The position numbers and the translations under genes were made by a program. A DNA stretch of 64,000 nt. It comes from Anaerobacillus alkalilacustris (GTDB lineage: Bacteria > Bacillota > Bacilli > Bacillales > Anaerobacillaceae). This document shows positions 17,016 to 25,170 of the stretch, piece after piece. The notes under the pieces are model-generated. The model did not search any database and was not told where the DNA came from. It saw only the letters and a program-made list of their open reading frames with translations. The stretch's first letter is position 1. Each line of letters opens with the position of its first letter. The stretch is from NCBI RefSeq assembly GCF_001866005.1, contig NZ_MLQR01000043.1, positions 1 to 64,000 of the forward strand, in the 5' to 3' direction.

Positions 17016-17048
17016 GTGAATAAAAATACAAATGAGGCGATCATATGA
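17016..17048 (+). CDS. Possible 10-residue leader peptide overlapping the HD gene start
   Basis: GAGG about seven bases upstream precedes GTG at 17016, opening MNKNTNEAII-stop. The TGA overlaps the ATG of the HD gene (ATGA at 17045-17048), an arrangement that would couple translation. It may equally be chance. Confidence 0.3.
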   Translation: MNKNTNEAII

Positions 17049-17626
17049 ATAAACAAGTTATAGTAGAAGAAGCAGAAAAATTTGTACATTCTATTTTAAA
17101 AGGTGATAGTAGTGGACATGATTGGTGGCATATTTATCGAGTGCGAAACCTCTCGAAAAAAATCGGTGAAAATGAAGGTGCTGATATATTTATATGTGAA
17201 GTTGCAGCACTTCTTCATGATATTGCAGATGAAAAGCTTTTTGGAGATGAAGAGAAAGGATTAGAAAAAATAATCAGTTGGTTAAAGGACCATAAAGTTT
17301 CTGAGGGCGATAGAAATCACATTGTTTCTATTATAAAAACAATGTCATTTAAAGGTGGTCATAATTTGAAGGTTGAGACATTAGAAGGACAGGTCGTCCA
17401 AGACGCAGATCGTTTAGATGCTATTGGTGCTATTGGAATTGGTCGTACCTTTGCATATGCTGGGGCGAAGGGTCAGTTAATGTATGACCCAGACATTCCT
17501 GTTCGTAATGAGATGACAAAAGAGGAATACCGACACGGAAAAAGTACAGCTATCAATCATTTTTACGAAAAGCTAATAAAACTAAATAACTTGATGAATA
17601 CACCTTCCGGGGAAAAAAATAGCTAA
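17045..17626 (+). CDS. HD-domain phosphohydrolase (YedJ-like), frameshifted C-terminus
   Basis: This predicted metal-dependent phosphohydrolase of the HD superfamily has H in GHDWWHI near residue 24, HD in ALLHDIAD near 58, and D in VQDADRLDAIGAIG near 121. All the catalytic motifs lie in the open part. As it stands the frame stops after GEKNS at residue 193. Removing one A from the seven-A run at 17613-17619 continues it as IAKERHQFLEEFLERF… to a stop at 17685-17687, which is the usual family ending. The gene is therefore either slightly truncated or carries a sequencing slip. Function of this subfamily is not defined. Confidence 0.8.
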   Translation: MNKQVIVEEAEKFVHSILKGDSSGHDWWHIYRVRNLSKKIGENEGADIFICEVAALLHDIADEKLFGDEEKGLEKIISWLKDHKVSEGDRNHIVSIIKTMSFKGGHNLKVETLEGQVVQDADRLDAIGAIGIGRTFAYAGAKGQLMYDPDIPVRNEMTKEEYRHGKSTAINHFYEKLIKLNNLMNTPSGEKNS

Positions 17627-17687
17627 AGAGAGGCACCAATTTTTAGAAGAGTTTTTAGAGCGGTTTATGAGTGAGTGGCAGGAGTAA
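17627..17687 (+). other. Out-of-frame continuation of the HD-hydrolase gene
   Basis: The next frame reads IAKERHQFLEEFLERF followed by MSEWQE-stop, matching the conserved helical tail of YedJ-like HD proteins. One base in the poly-A run separates it from the main frame. Confidence 0.65.
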
Positions 17688-17701
17688 ATCTTTTATGAAT
17701 T

Positions 17702-17722
17702 GAGTGAATTTCATTATTACAA
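17702..17722. repeat. Family B repeat, half copy
   Basis: GAGTGAATTTCATTATTAC matches the 5' arm of the family B element at 4174. No second arm follows. It lies directly at the broken 3' end of the NlpC/P60 pseudogene. Confidence 0.45.
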
Positions 17723-17725
17723 TAA

Positions 17726-19028
17726 CTAATTCATTCCAGCGTGAGATGGTCCTTTTTTATATGTTTCAAAGAAAATAAGATCACCTGTTTGTAACGTCTG
17801 AATATTTTGCCCGTAACTCCAAATCTCAGCTACTGTTCTCGGAAGGTTTATTCCATGCTTTTTGTAGACATACTTAAGAAATCCACTACAATCAAAGGCA
17901 TTTGGAGTTGTACCACCCCAGAGATAACGAGTACCAATAAATGTTTTTGCAATGTTAATGATGCTATTACTTGAAGAAACAGACTGTTCTAACGGTTGCT
18001 CTATTGTTGACGTGTTATTACTGTTATTGTTACTATTATTTTCTGTTTTTCTTGGTCCGACACTTGATCTAGAGGGTATTTGACTTATCGGAACATTTGT
18101 TAAATGCGTAATGGTAGATGGGCCTGCAATACCATCTACCAATAATTGAGTGTGCATTTGATACTCACGTACAGCAGCTTCTGTAATAGGTCCAAAAGCA
18201 CCGTCAATATTCGAATGATAAAAACCTTTATTTTTAAGTAACCGCTGTAAATCTTTCACAGCTTGCCCTTTATCTCCGTTTTGTAAAAAATCGACTTTAT
18301 TAATATCGTTTTTTTCTGCTTTTTCAATCGTAGTAACAATCGTGGGAGTAGGTACTTCATTTGTATCCTCAAGTGCACTGTAAACAGTAGTATTAATATA
18401 ATTGACAGACGGTTCAATATTAATATTTAGTGTAACACCTTTTAAATGTTTGTAGGTTTCTTTGCCTATAATGCCATCTATTACTAGCCCATTTTCTTTT
18501 TGATAATTCTTCACTGCACTTTTGTGCGACCTCCAAAAATACCATCGTTTTCAAAATGGTAATACCCAACACTTTTTAACATTTTCAGAATTTCTAGAAC
18601 AACATCGCCTTTATCACCTTGGGAAAAGAGTTGCCCCTCTTTGATTTCTATTAAGATGTGGTCTTCTACTTCAATTTCATCAATATTTTTATTAATAAAT
18701 AGAGCTGCTAAAGTCTTTGGTCCAGCTATACCGTCGACATGAAGCTTTTTTATTTTTTGAAACTGACGAATAGCAGCATGAGTTTTCACTCCAAATGAAC
18801 CCTTTTCTTCAATAACATTATCTAAATCATAGTCAAGCAGCTTGTATTGAAGAGAATGAATTTTTAAATTTTTTTCACCAAACTTAAATTTCTCATTCGG
18901 ACTGATAGAGAGGTTATCAATGTTCATGTCTTTGTGATTGTCTTGATGGTTGTCATTGGTGGCGATAAAGCGATACTAGCGACAATCGAAGTTAAAATCA
19001 CTTTTTCACTTACTAAATCTACTTTCAC
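17726..19028 (-). pseudogene. Secreted NlpC/P60 peptidoglycan hydrolase with PG-binding repeats, broken
   Basis: Read with frameshifts, this is a secreted cell-wall endopeptidase. GTG at 19028 (AGGAGG eight bases upstream) begins a signal peptide (LVSEKVILTSIVASIALS). Peptidoglycan-binding-1 repeats follow (VDGIAGPKTL, IDGIIGKETYKHL, VDGIAGPSTI), then an NlpC/P60 domain with the catalytic Cys in NAFDCSGFLKYV. Lesion 1 is an indel near 18963-18977, after which the frame continues as ATNDNHQDNHKDMNIDNL. Lesion 2 is one missing A near 18520, so GGRTK should run on to SAVKNYQKENG. Lesion 3 is the loss of the domain's end after SHAGMN. Open pieces are 18511-18927 and 17726-18514. Confidence 0.82.
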
Positions 19029-19160
19029 CTAAAGTACCTCCTTCTAGTTAGTAAATTTACCGTGTGAATAAGAGGCAAGAAAATTCGTCAAAGCTTTAAA
19101 CATTTTATGAAAATAAGGTAAAATAGAACACATAGAAGCAAGTAAAGTAGGAGGTGTAAT

Positions 19161-20042
19161 ATGAAATTCTACGACTCTACCATTAAACACCCTTTTGGAC
19201 ATAACTATATTTCTTTTTATGGAATTGACAAACAGTTGTTGAACGACTATAAAGTTGAAAAAATAAAAGAAGGAAATGAAGAAACGGCTGTACACGTTTT
19301 TGAGCCTGTAAGTGTTAAAGGAACGGTTCTTCTCATTCATGGGTATTTTGATCATACAGGGTCATTAAAAAATATGATAAATTTTTTCCTGAAAAAACAA
19401 TGGCGTGTAATTAGTTATGACCTACAAGGGCATGGGTTGTCATCAGGGAATAGGGGGGAGATTAGTGATTTTATTCAATATGTTGAAACATTAAAAAAAG
19501 TTTTAACGTACTGTCAGCAAAGTCAGTATAAAATTAATTCAGTAATTGCTCATAGTACAGGAGCTGCAATCATTAGTTACTTTTTATTACAATCTAAGGC
19601 TAGTTTTGAAAAAGTTATCTTTTTGGCTCCTCTTGTTAGGCCAACGAAATGGCGTTTTATTTTAGCTGCATCTAAAATAGTTCCGTACTTCAAATCTAAG
19701 TTAAATCGGAAGTTCAAGATAAATTCAGGAGATAACAATTATTTGGATTTTGTGAAGAAAGACCCACTTCAATCAAAGTATATATCAATAAAGTGGGTTA
19801 AAGCTTTAATAAAATGGAATCAAAAAGTAGAAGAGTTATCCCCTTCTACACAAGACCTATATGTTATCCAAGGTACATTAGATCAAACGGTTGATTGGAA
19901 ATATAATGTTTCTTATTTGAAGAAGAAATTTCCAAAATGTCAAGTAGCGATAGTTGAAGGTTGCAGACATCAAATAATAAATGATCATCAAACGATAAAA
20001 AATAAAGTTTTCAAAATTATTGAAAAGCAGATCTTTTCTTAA
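19161..20042 (+). CDS. Alpha/beta hydrolase (monoacylglycerol lipase-like)
   Basis: This 293-residue serine hydrolase has a strand-oxyanion motif (VLLIHGYFDHTG near residue 56), VISYDLQGHGLSSGNRG near 83, and a nucleophile elbow AHSTGA with S132. Acid and His candidates are in GTLDQTVDW and GCRHQIIND near the C-terminus. It belongs to the serine aminopeptidase S33 / lysophospholipase group. There is no signal peptide, so it is cytoplasmic. GGAGG precedes the ATG. It is convergent with the MFS gene and their 3' ends overlap by 26 bases. Confidence 0.85.
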   Translation: MKFYDSTIKHPFGHNYISFYGIDKQLLNDYKVEKIKEGNEETAVHVFEPVSVKGTVLLIHGYFDHTGSLKNMINFFLKKQWRVISYDLQGHGLSSGNRGEISDFIQYVETLKKVLTYCQQSQYKINSVIAHSTGAAIISYFLLQSKASFEKVIFLAPLVRPTKWRFILAASKIVPYFKSKLNRKFKINSGDNNYLDFVKKDPLQSKYISIKWVKALIKWNQKVEELSPSTQDLYVIQGTLDQTVDWKYNVSYLKKKFPKCQVAIVEGCRHQIINDHQTIKNKVFKIIEKQIFS

Positions 20043-21180
20043 ACAAGGTTTTCTTTAAACGTAATCTAATCACAACAGTAAGTACAAGCATAATAATAGC
20101 ACCTAATAAAAGTCCTTGACTTGGCGCGACGTTTAGAGCACCAATGACAAATGAGCCGGTAACAACCCCTAATGAAAAAAAAGCATAAAATAATCCGAAC
20201 GCACGTCCTCGTTCATTCTGATGTGAATGGTCAATCACAAGCGCTGTTACGGATGGGAATATACAAGCAAAACCAATACCATAAAAAATCATTGCTATAA
20301 ATAATAATGTTATGTGCTGAATTAATCCAAGCATAAGCAACGCAAAGGTGACAAAACCCATCCCGATAAGTACCATGTTTTCACGCTTAACTTGATCAAA
20401 AAGGCGGTTTGTCGGTAAAAGAAAAATTAGAATAGCAGTGATTCCAAATGTACTTAATAACATGCCTGAAACTGCTATGCTATAAGGGGTCGTCTCAATT
20501 TTTAGAGGAAGCATAAAAGCTAATATTCCTAAAGTCAACATGAGAGAAAATGCCCCAATGTAAGCATTAATAAGAGGCGGTAGGCGTAAAAGCTTCCCAA
20601 TGTTCTCAAGTTTTAATGTGTGTGTGTTTGAACGTTTAGGTAAATAGGTTTCTTTAAGTGTTACAATTACTATAAATGCAGTGAGTACAAATAGCACACT
20701 TATTATGTAAAAAACCCAATCAATACCTAGTGTTTGAGTGGTAATTGCCCCAAATGCAGGACCAATGATAGCTGAAATACCTACACATGCTCCTGAAAAT
20801 GCCATTGTTTTTCCACGTGAGGTAGACCGTGCTTGATCACCTAAAAATGCAAATGCTGCTGGTACGAGCAAACCACCACCGATACCATGGATTAATCTTA
20901 CTAAGAGTAATTGTTTTGCAGTTACTACTATGGTGTAACCTAGTAGACAAACACTGACAAATAACATTCCTATTACTAGGATTTTTTTTCTGCCAAATTT
21001 GTCAATCCACTGGCCGGCTATAATATTTCCCACCATATTTGCTAATGAGTATGTGCCAATGATTAAGCCAATTAATAGACTAGAAGCCCCAAGTTCTTGT
21101 GCGAAGGGTGCGATAATTGGTAATTGTGAAAAAGTATCTAAAAAAGCAATGATGATGATGATATAAACAAAGTACACCAT
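20017..21180 (-). CDS. Major facilitator superfamily transporter
   Basis: This 12-helix secondary transporter has 387 residues from the chosen start. The MFS signature between helices 2 and 3 is kept (GQWIDKFGRKKILVIG), and a second copy-like loop follows helix 8. I started at ATG 21180 because GGAGGAAC lies about ten bases upstream. An extension to 21258 would run into a family B repeat and add residues with no RBS. The drug-efflux-like DHA1 layout is suggested, but the substrate is unknown. Its 3' end overlaps the convergent hydrolase gene. Confidence 0.87.
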   Translation of the reverse strand: MVYFVYIIIIIAFLDTFSQLPIIAPFAQELGASSLLIGLIIGTYSLANMVGNIIAGQWIDKFGRKKILVIGMLFVSVCLLGYTIVVTAKQLLLVRLIHGIGGGLLVPAAFAFLGDQARSTSRGKTMAFSGACVGISAIIGPAFGAITTQTLGIDWVFYIISVLFVLTAFIVIVTLKETYLPKRSNTHTLKLENIGKLLRLPPLINAYIGAFSLMLTLGILAFMLPLKIETTPYSIAVSGMLLSTFGITAILIFLLPTNRLFDQVKRENMVLIGMGFVTFALLMLGLIQHITLLFIAMIFYGIGFACIFPSVTALVIDHSHQNERGRAFGLFYAFFSLGVVTGSFVIGALNVAPSQGLLLGAIIMLVLTVVIRLRLKKTLFKKRSAFQ

Positions 21181-21225
21181 TAAGTATGTTCCTCCGAATG
21201 AAAAAATAAAATTTAAGATGTGCCA

Positions 21226-21333
21226 GTGAATTTTATAATTACTAAAATCGAGCCACAAAATCTATATAGTTACGAATGGATCGTCGTAACTGTATAATAC
21301 TTTAGTGGGAAAAATAATAAATATAAAATTCAT
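21226..21333. repeat. Family B palindromic repeat, copy 2
   Basis: The element is bounded by GTGAATTTTATAATTACT and its near-inverse ATAATAAATATAAAATTCAT. The central stem is ATATAGTTACG…CGTAACTGTAT. It shares CGAGCCACA-AATCTATAT with copy 1. It lies just upstream of the MFS gene. Confidence 0.75.
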
Positions 21334-21384
21334 TTATTCATTAATGTATTATACATCATTTAAACAAAAACATTAATTACCTAT

Positions 21385-21417
21385 AATACCACCTTATAGG
21401 TAAAGTAAGGTGGTATT
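21385..21417. terminator. Hairpin between divergent genes
   Basis: Perfect 12-bp arms AATACCACCTTA (21385-21396) and TAAGGTGGTATT (21406-21417) enclose a nine-base loop, and the plus strand then reads TTACTTATTTTT. It lies upstream of both neighbours, so it could be a leader terminator for the plus-strand lipoprotein gene. The rest of 21334-21619 holds nothing I recognise. Confidence 0.5.
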
Positions 21418-21619
21418 TACTTATTTTTACACAATTTAGTGTGTTTATTATTAAGGCATAATACAAGAGTATACCAGTTATACTCTTTCTGTTTTGACTT
21501 TACATCTAGTACCATATCTAGTAGAATTGCATACCGTAGTGATTTTCATGAGTGATATAGATTTTTTTTGTTTTTAAGGGTTATTTGGCAAAAAATCAAA
21601 AGTGGGAGGATGAGTTTCA

Positions 21620-22264
21620 ATGATTAAAAGAACTCTTTTATTAATCGTATTAGGTATACTAACTTTTGTAGTTATCGGTTGTGGTAATGTAACTGATGAA
21701 GGTGACGCAGCTGCCGTTGTAAATGAAGAGGTTATCACTTTTACAGACTTTAACCTTCAGGTTGAAAATACAAAGCAGATGTACGAGCAACAAGGAATTG
21801 ATATAGCTGAGCAGGGTGAAGAGTTTCTTGAAATGATTAAAGATAATGTTTTGAATAATATGATTGATGAAAAGCTACTTACACAAGCATCAGCAGATTA
21901 TGTGGTATTAGAAGAAGAGGTTGAAGAGCGGTTTCTATCAGTGAAGTCTGATTTTGAGTCGGAAGAACAGTTTCAAGAAGCGCTAGAATTAAATAACCTC
22001 ACTAATGAAACGTTTAAAGAAAGAATTCAAGAACAATTAAAAATTGATCAATTTTTATCTGAAACGATGAATGAAGTAGTAGTTACAGAAGAAGATCTTG
22101 AAGAAGCTTATGCTCAAGTTAAAGAGATGGGTGAAGAAGATTTAGACTTTGAAGAAATCAAGCCGGTTTTAGAACAATCAGTAATACAACTAAAGAGGGA
22201 AGAAGAGTTTATGAGAGTCCTTTCTCAATTAAAGGATCAAGCTGATATTGAGATCTTTATTTGA
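21620..22264 (+). CDS. SurA/PrsA-like lipoprotein chaperone without PPIase domain
   Basis: This membrane-anchored lipoprotein has 214 residues. The signal peptide ends in lipobox VIGC (Cys 21). The rest is acidic and helical and resembles the SurA N-terminal chaperone domain: AAVVNEEVITFTDFNLQVEN, then LLTQASADYVVLEEEVEERF, LNNLTNETFKERIQEQ, and a C-terminal helix. PrsA has a parvulin domain (GGxLG…F motif) between the two halves of this fold, and it is absent here. The protein is therefore more likely a folding helper than an isomerase. GGGAGG precedes the ATG, and a terminator follows. Confidence 0.8.
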   Translation: MIKRTLLLIVLGILTFVVIGCGNVTDEGDAAAVVNEEVITFTDFNLQVENTKQMYEQQGIDIAEQGEEFLEMIKDNVLNNMIDEKLLTQASADYVVLEEEVEERFLSVKSDFESEEQFQEALELNNLTNETFKERIQEQLKIDQFLSETMNEVVVTEEDLEEAYAQVKEMGEEDLDFEEIKPVLEQSVIQLKREEEFMRVLSQLKDQADIEIFI

Positions 22265-22265
22265 T

Positions 22266-22303
22266 AAAAAATGGTTTCCTAATTTTAGGAAGCCATTTTT
22301 TAT
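22266..22303 (+). terminator. Terminator after the SurA-like gene
   Basis: AAAATGGTTTCCT pairs with AGGAAGCCATTTT around a short AATTTT loop, followed by TTTT. The stem begins at the stop codon. Confidence 0.85.
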
Positions 22304-22325
22304 TCAAAAGGAAAGTATAAAATTT

Positions 22326-22535
22326 TGAATTTGAAACGCTTTCTAGCGCAAGTGGCTTACGAGCTCGGTCACTTCAGTCAAGCTACTGACTTCAATTACC
22401 TCTTGAAAGCCTTCGTTGATTAGCTTCATGCAGCTTTGCTTCTACGGTTACTCGTCGAACGGAAAACAATTGCTATTGAGCAAACGGAGTGGCACAGGAG
22501 CAGTTGCTCGTGACCAAGGCGCTTGCGCTTTTCTT
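22326..22535 (+). repeat. Family A repeat, long subtype 1
   Basis: The body begins CTTTCTAGCGCAAG and ends GGCGCTTGCGCTTTTCTT, so the ends form an AGCGCAAG/CTTGCGCT inverted repeat. It contains ACGAGCTCGGTCACTTCAGT and CAGGAGCAG…GCTCGTGACC. It lacks the standard head, which is replaced by AATTTTGAATTTGAAAC. It is directly followed by the subtype 2 copy. Confidence 0.75.
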
Positions 22536-22541
22536 GCAGTA

Positions 22542-22694
22542 TCAGAATTTATAAATTTCTAACTTGGAAACTGTCTAGCTCCAGGCTCCATCGGCTCGAT
22601 CACTTCAGACCTTCTCTTTCGGTCAAAAACCCGACCGCTACGAGCAGGTCTTCCAGTGTTTGTCGCCGATAGGCGGGCGCCTTGCGCTTTTCTT
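22542..22694 (+). repeat. Family A repeat, long subtype 2
   Basis: The head TCAGAATTTATAAATTTC…CTGTCTAGCTCCAGGC is followed by a GC-rich hairpin region (AGACCTTCTCTTTCGG to CTACGAGCAGGTCT) and the tail GCGCCTTGCGCTTTTCTT. It is nearly identical to 40263-40415, 18 kb away. It lies upstream of the small coiled-coil gene. Confidence 0.8.
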
Positions 22695-22755
22695 GGGTAT
22701 GTTTTCCTTGTTATGGATTAAACTAAATAAAAATAAATAGAGGAAGGGTAATTTT

Positions 22756-23016
22756 ATGAACATGTCAATCCAGAAAGCAATGTTAGCTATACAACAAGGG
22801 AAATTGGCAATACAGCAAGGACAAAAATATGTAGATCTAGAACAGTTTAGGCAGGTTGAGGAACAACTAATCCAAGCAAAAAAAGCGATGAATGAAGCTA
22901 AATTAAAAGGAAGTGTAAGTGAGGTGCAGTTTCTAGAAGAAGCTATCATCAGTATTGAAGATACTCTTCATCGTCTTCATCGACTTAACCATCCGCCAAA
23001 CTTACAACAAGGATAA
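22756..23016 (+). CDS. Small helical protein of unknown function
   Basis: This 86-residue protein is composed almost wholly of predicted amphipathic helix with heptad-like spacing. It opens MNMSIQKAMLAIQQGKLAIQ, runs through VEEQLIQAKKAMNEAKLKG, and ends in a Leu/His-rich helix and NLQQG. GGAAGG stands about seven bases before the ATG. There are no Cys residues, no membrane segment and no signal peptide. I do not recognise the family. A coiled-coil dimer is a reasonable structural guess and nothing more. It has a terminator downstream and looks monocistronic. Confidence 0.7.
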   Translation: MNMSIQKAMLAIQQGKLAIQQGQKYVDLEQFRQVEEQLIQAKKAMNEAKLKGSVSEVQFLEEAIISIEDTLHRLHRLNHPPNLQQG

Positions 23017-23096
23017 ACGCCTTTTACCATAAGAGTGTGATGAAGAATAACTAAGGTGTACGACAATTAGTAAGGTGGACAATATAGACAAAATGA

Positions 23097-23128
23097 AAAA
23101 AACGAAGATGCTCATATCTTCGTTTTCT
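23097..23128. terminator. Bidirectional terminator
   Basis: AACGAAGAT at 23101-23109 pairs with ATCTTCGTT at 23116-23124, with A- and T-runs outside. It lies between the converging small helical gene and the exonuclease gene. Confidence 0.78.
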
Positions 23129-24061
23129 TTAAGCTGTTAATCGTTTCAAAGGTAATGGCATATGTTCATGTAAAATAACGATTTTACATCCATTAGAAAA
23201 GTGCTCTTTGTAGCTAATTAACAATTCATTATAAAATTCAACTAACAATCTTACATATAAAAGTATTTCCTCATCAAAAATACGTGACCTATTTATTTGA
23301 ATATTTTCATATTTTTTTACTAATTTCATGGTCCTTTTAACAAGTTTCCTTGTAGTACGAATATTTGTTATGATGGGAACTTCAGTCATTAACCGGTGAA
23401 TATCGGTTAATACATAACGTTTTAATTCTGTATTTATATTTGTTAAGGGGTTAATCTCTTGATCATTGAAGATAAATTGCTTTAACATAATTAGGTCAGA
23501 TTTATGGACATCTTTACTAAAAGCAAGGTAAATTCGAAGTGTATTATAAGCGTCATACATAGGGTTATGTTTTTCGCCTTCAAAACGAAGATTATATAAA
23601 GCTAACGCATTTTCAACCGATGGGTTTACTTTTGCAACCCTTTTTGAAAATAGAGCTTGAAAATCAACATATCGAGATTTAATAGTAGTAATCGTTTGTT
23701 GTGGAATGTGATGACTTAATGCATCAAGTTCAAGGCGTCTTAAGTCATTATTAGACCATGAGAAAAAGCGACTTTCTTCTAAGTTCCCCACCCAGTTTAG
23801 AAATTCCTGAAAAACAATAGGAAATCGGCTAGCTTTTACTAAGTCTTCATCTTTAATTTTTGTTAAATTTATACAAAATGAACTTAAAGGTTGTAGTTGT
23901 TTTGGTTGCATATAGCGGTCAAAATAAGTAATGTCTTCTTTATTTAAGTCGTATTTTACAGCACCCAATCTGATTCCTTCCATATTAGAAAAAGGCATTC
24001 CTTCTTCACGGCAGAGCATTTCAAAGTCAAAAAAGATAAATTGTTTCACTTCAGTCAACAA
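23129..24061 (-). CDS. DEDDh-family 3'-5' exonuclease domain protein
   Basis: This 310-residue protein has an N-terminal RNase T/DnaQ-like exonuclease fold (residues 5-190). The conserved acidic residues are D and E in FFDFEML, D in SWSNNDLRRLE, and the His-Asp pair in HNPMYDAYNTLRI. The C-terminal ~110 residues are basic and helical and match nothing I know. The active-site set is complete, so a nuclease acting on RNA or DNA ends is likely; the substrate is unknown. Start is TTG (24061, or 24058) behind AGGAGG. It is a single gene. Confidence 0.82.
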   Translation of the reverse strand: MLTEVKQFIFFDFEMLCREEGMPFSNMEGIRLGAVKYDLNKEDITYFDRYMQPKQLQPLSSFCINLTKIKDEDLVKASRFPIVFQEFLNWVGNLEESRFFSWSNNDLRRLELDALSHHIPQQTITTIKSRYVDFQALFSKRVAKVNPSVENALALYNLRFEGEKHNPMYDAYNTLRIYLAFSKDVHKSDLIMLKQFIFNDQEINPLTNINTELKRYVLTDIHRLMTEVPIITNIRTTRKLVKRTMKLVKKYENIQINRSRIFDEEILLYVRLLVEFYNELLISYKEHFSNGCKIVILHEHMPLPLKRLTA

Positions 24062-24242
24062 ACTGCCTCCTCTCTATCCAATTGCTAATTATATATGGCT
24101 ACTATGATATAGACAATTATAAATTTTTCCCAAAAAATTTAACATGAAGAATAGTTGTCTATTATTACAGCCAAGAGGAGTCCTTCCTCAAAATTTCATA
24201 AGAATTTTAGGTGGGAGGTGAATTGGCGGTTTTGTTATATAA

Positions 24243-24290
24243 TCAGAATTTATAAATTTCTAACTTGAAAGCTGTCTAGCTTGAGTGCCT
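24243..24290 (+). repeat. Family A repeat, head only
   Basis: TCAGAATTTATAAATTTC and CTGTCTAGCTTGAGTGCC are present, but the tail is missing. It stops 14 bases before the stop codon of the converging YitT-type gene. The other part of the 24062-24303 gap is uninformative. Confidence 0.65.
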
Positions 24291-24303
24291 ATATAAATTC
24301 AAT

Positions 24304-24927
24304 CTATAATTTAGCTGCCTCATTAAGTATAATTGCTTCTTCTTTAATTTCAACCTCCTTAATTGGCGAGACTTTATATCGACCAATAATAAACGATGCA
24401 ATCACAATGCAAGCAATGGAATAAAAAGCACTATTCCATCCGACATATAATACAGCAAATAAAATTATTAATGAATCACAAACAAAAATCGTAAGACCTC
24501 GATTTAGGTTGAACTTTTTGTCTAAGTATAAAGCTAAAATATGAATTCCACCTAAAGAAGAGCCATTATTCAATACCAATGTTACCCCAATACCGATGAA
24601 ACCTCCTGCTAATACTGTAGCGGTAATATCACTGATTTGAAAAGCTGGAACAATAAAGTCAAAAGCATCTCGAATAAACGAAATACCAATAATTGACAAT
24701 GAACTAGATAACGTAAACCATTTACCTAATTGCTGTATAGAAATAATAAAGAAAGGTAAATTAACGAATAAGAATAATAAACCCCAAGAGAAACTTGTGA
24801 AATAAGTAAATATTGTTGCGACCCCAGCAGTTCCTCCGAAAGTTAGTAGATTTTGAGCTAAGATTTTTATACCAAAAGCTGTCAAAAATAATCCGAATAA
24901 TACAATCCATAGTTTTTTGAGGAACAC
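24304..24927 (-). CDS. YitT-family (DUF161) membrane protein, short form
   Basis: This membrane protein has five to six hydrophobic segments. The family's typical phrases are present: GLFLTAFGIKILAQNLLTFGGTAGVA near the start and LVLNNGSSLGGIHILALYL in the middle. Most YitT proteins have about 280 residues with a C-terminal DUF2179 domain. Here, with about 207, that domain is absent and a short acidic tail replaces it. GTG at 24927 is preferred because GGGTGG lies eight bases upstream; GTG at 24939 is the alternative. The function is not established. Confidence 0.82.
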   Translation of the reverse strand: MFLKKLWIVLFGLFLTAFGIKILAQNLLTFGGTAGVATIFTYFTSFSWGLLFLFVNLPFFIISIQQLGKWFTLSSSLSIIGISFIRDAFDFIVPAFQISDITATVLAGGFIGIGVTLVLNNGSSLGGIHILALYLDKKFNLNRGLTIFVCDSLIILFAVLYVGWNSAFYSIACIVIASFIIGRYKVSPIKEVEIKEEAIILNEAAKL

Positions 24928-25170
24928 AGATATTACCACCCTATCATTGTATTTAATTTACTTATAGTAGTATATTGACTCACATTGGTCAATAAAAAAA
25001 GTATTTCATAATAATATTTTAGCGGAAAATAAACGATTGGTAGTATATAAATGTAAGATAAATTGCTAAGGAATTTTGGGAGTGGATCAAAAATATGGTA
25101 TATGAATAGAATTTTTTGCGAACTTTAACATTGAATGACTTTATTCATAATAAATGGGGGATTTTTCACG

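Noticed and set aside
21181..21258. N-terminal extension of the MFS transporter
   Set aside because: It adds 26 residues without RBS support and overlaps a palindromic repeat; GGAGGAAC favours the start at 21180.
25103..25132. Sigma-G promoter before the first gerA operon
   Set aside because: A TGAATA is present, but no acceptable -10 element lies 16-19 bases downstream.
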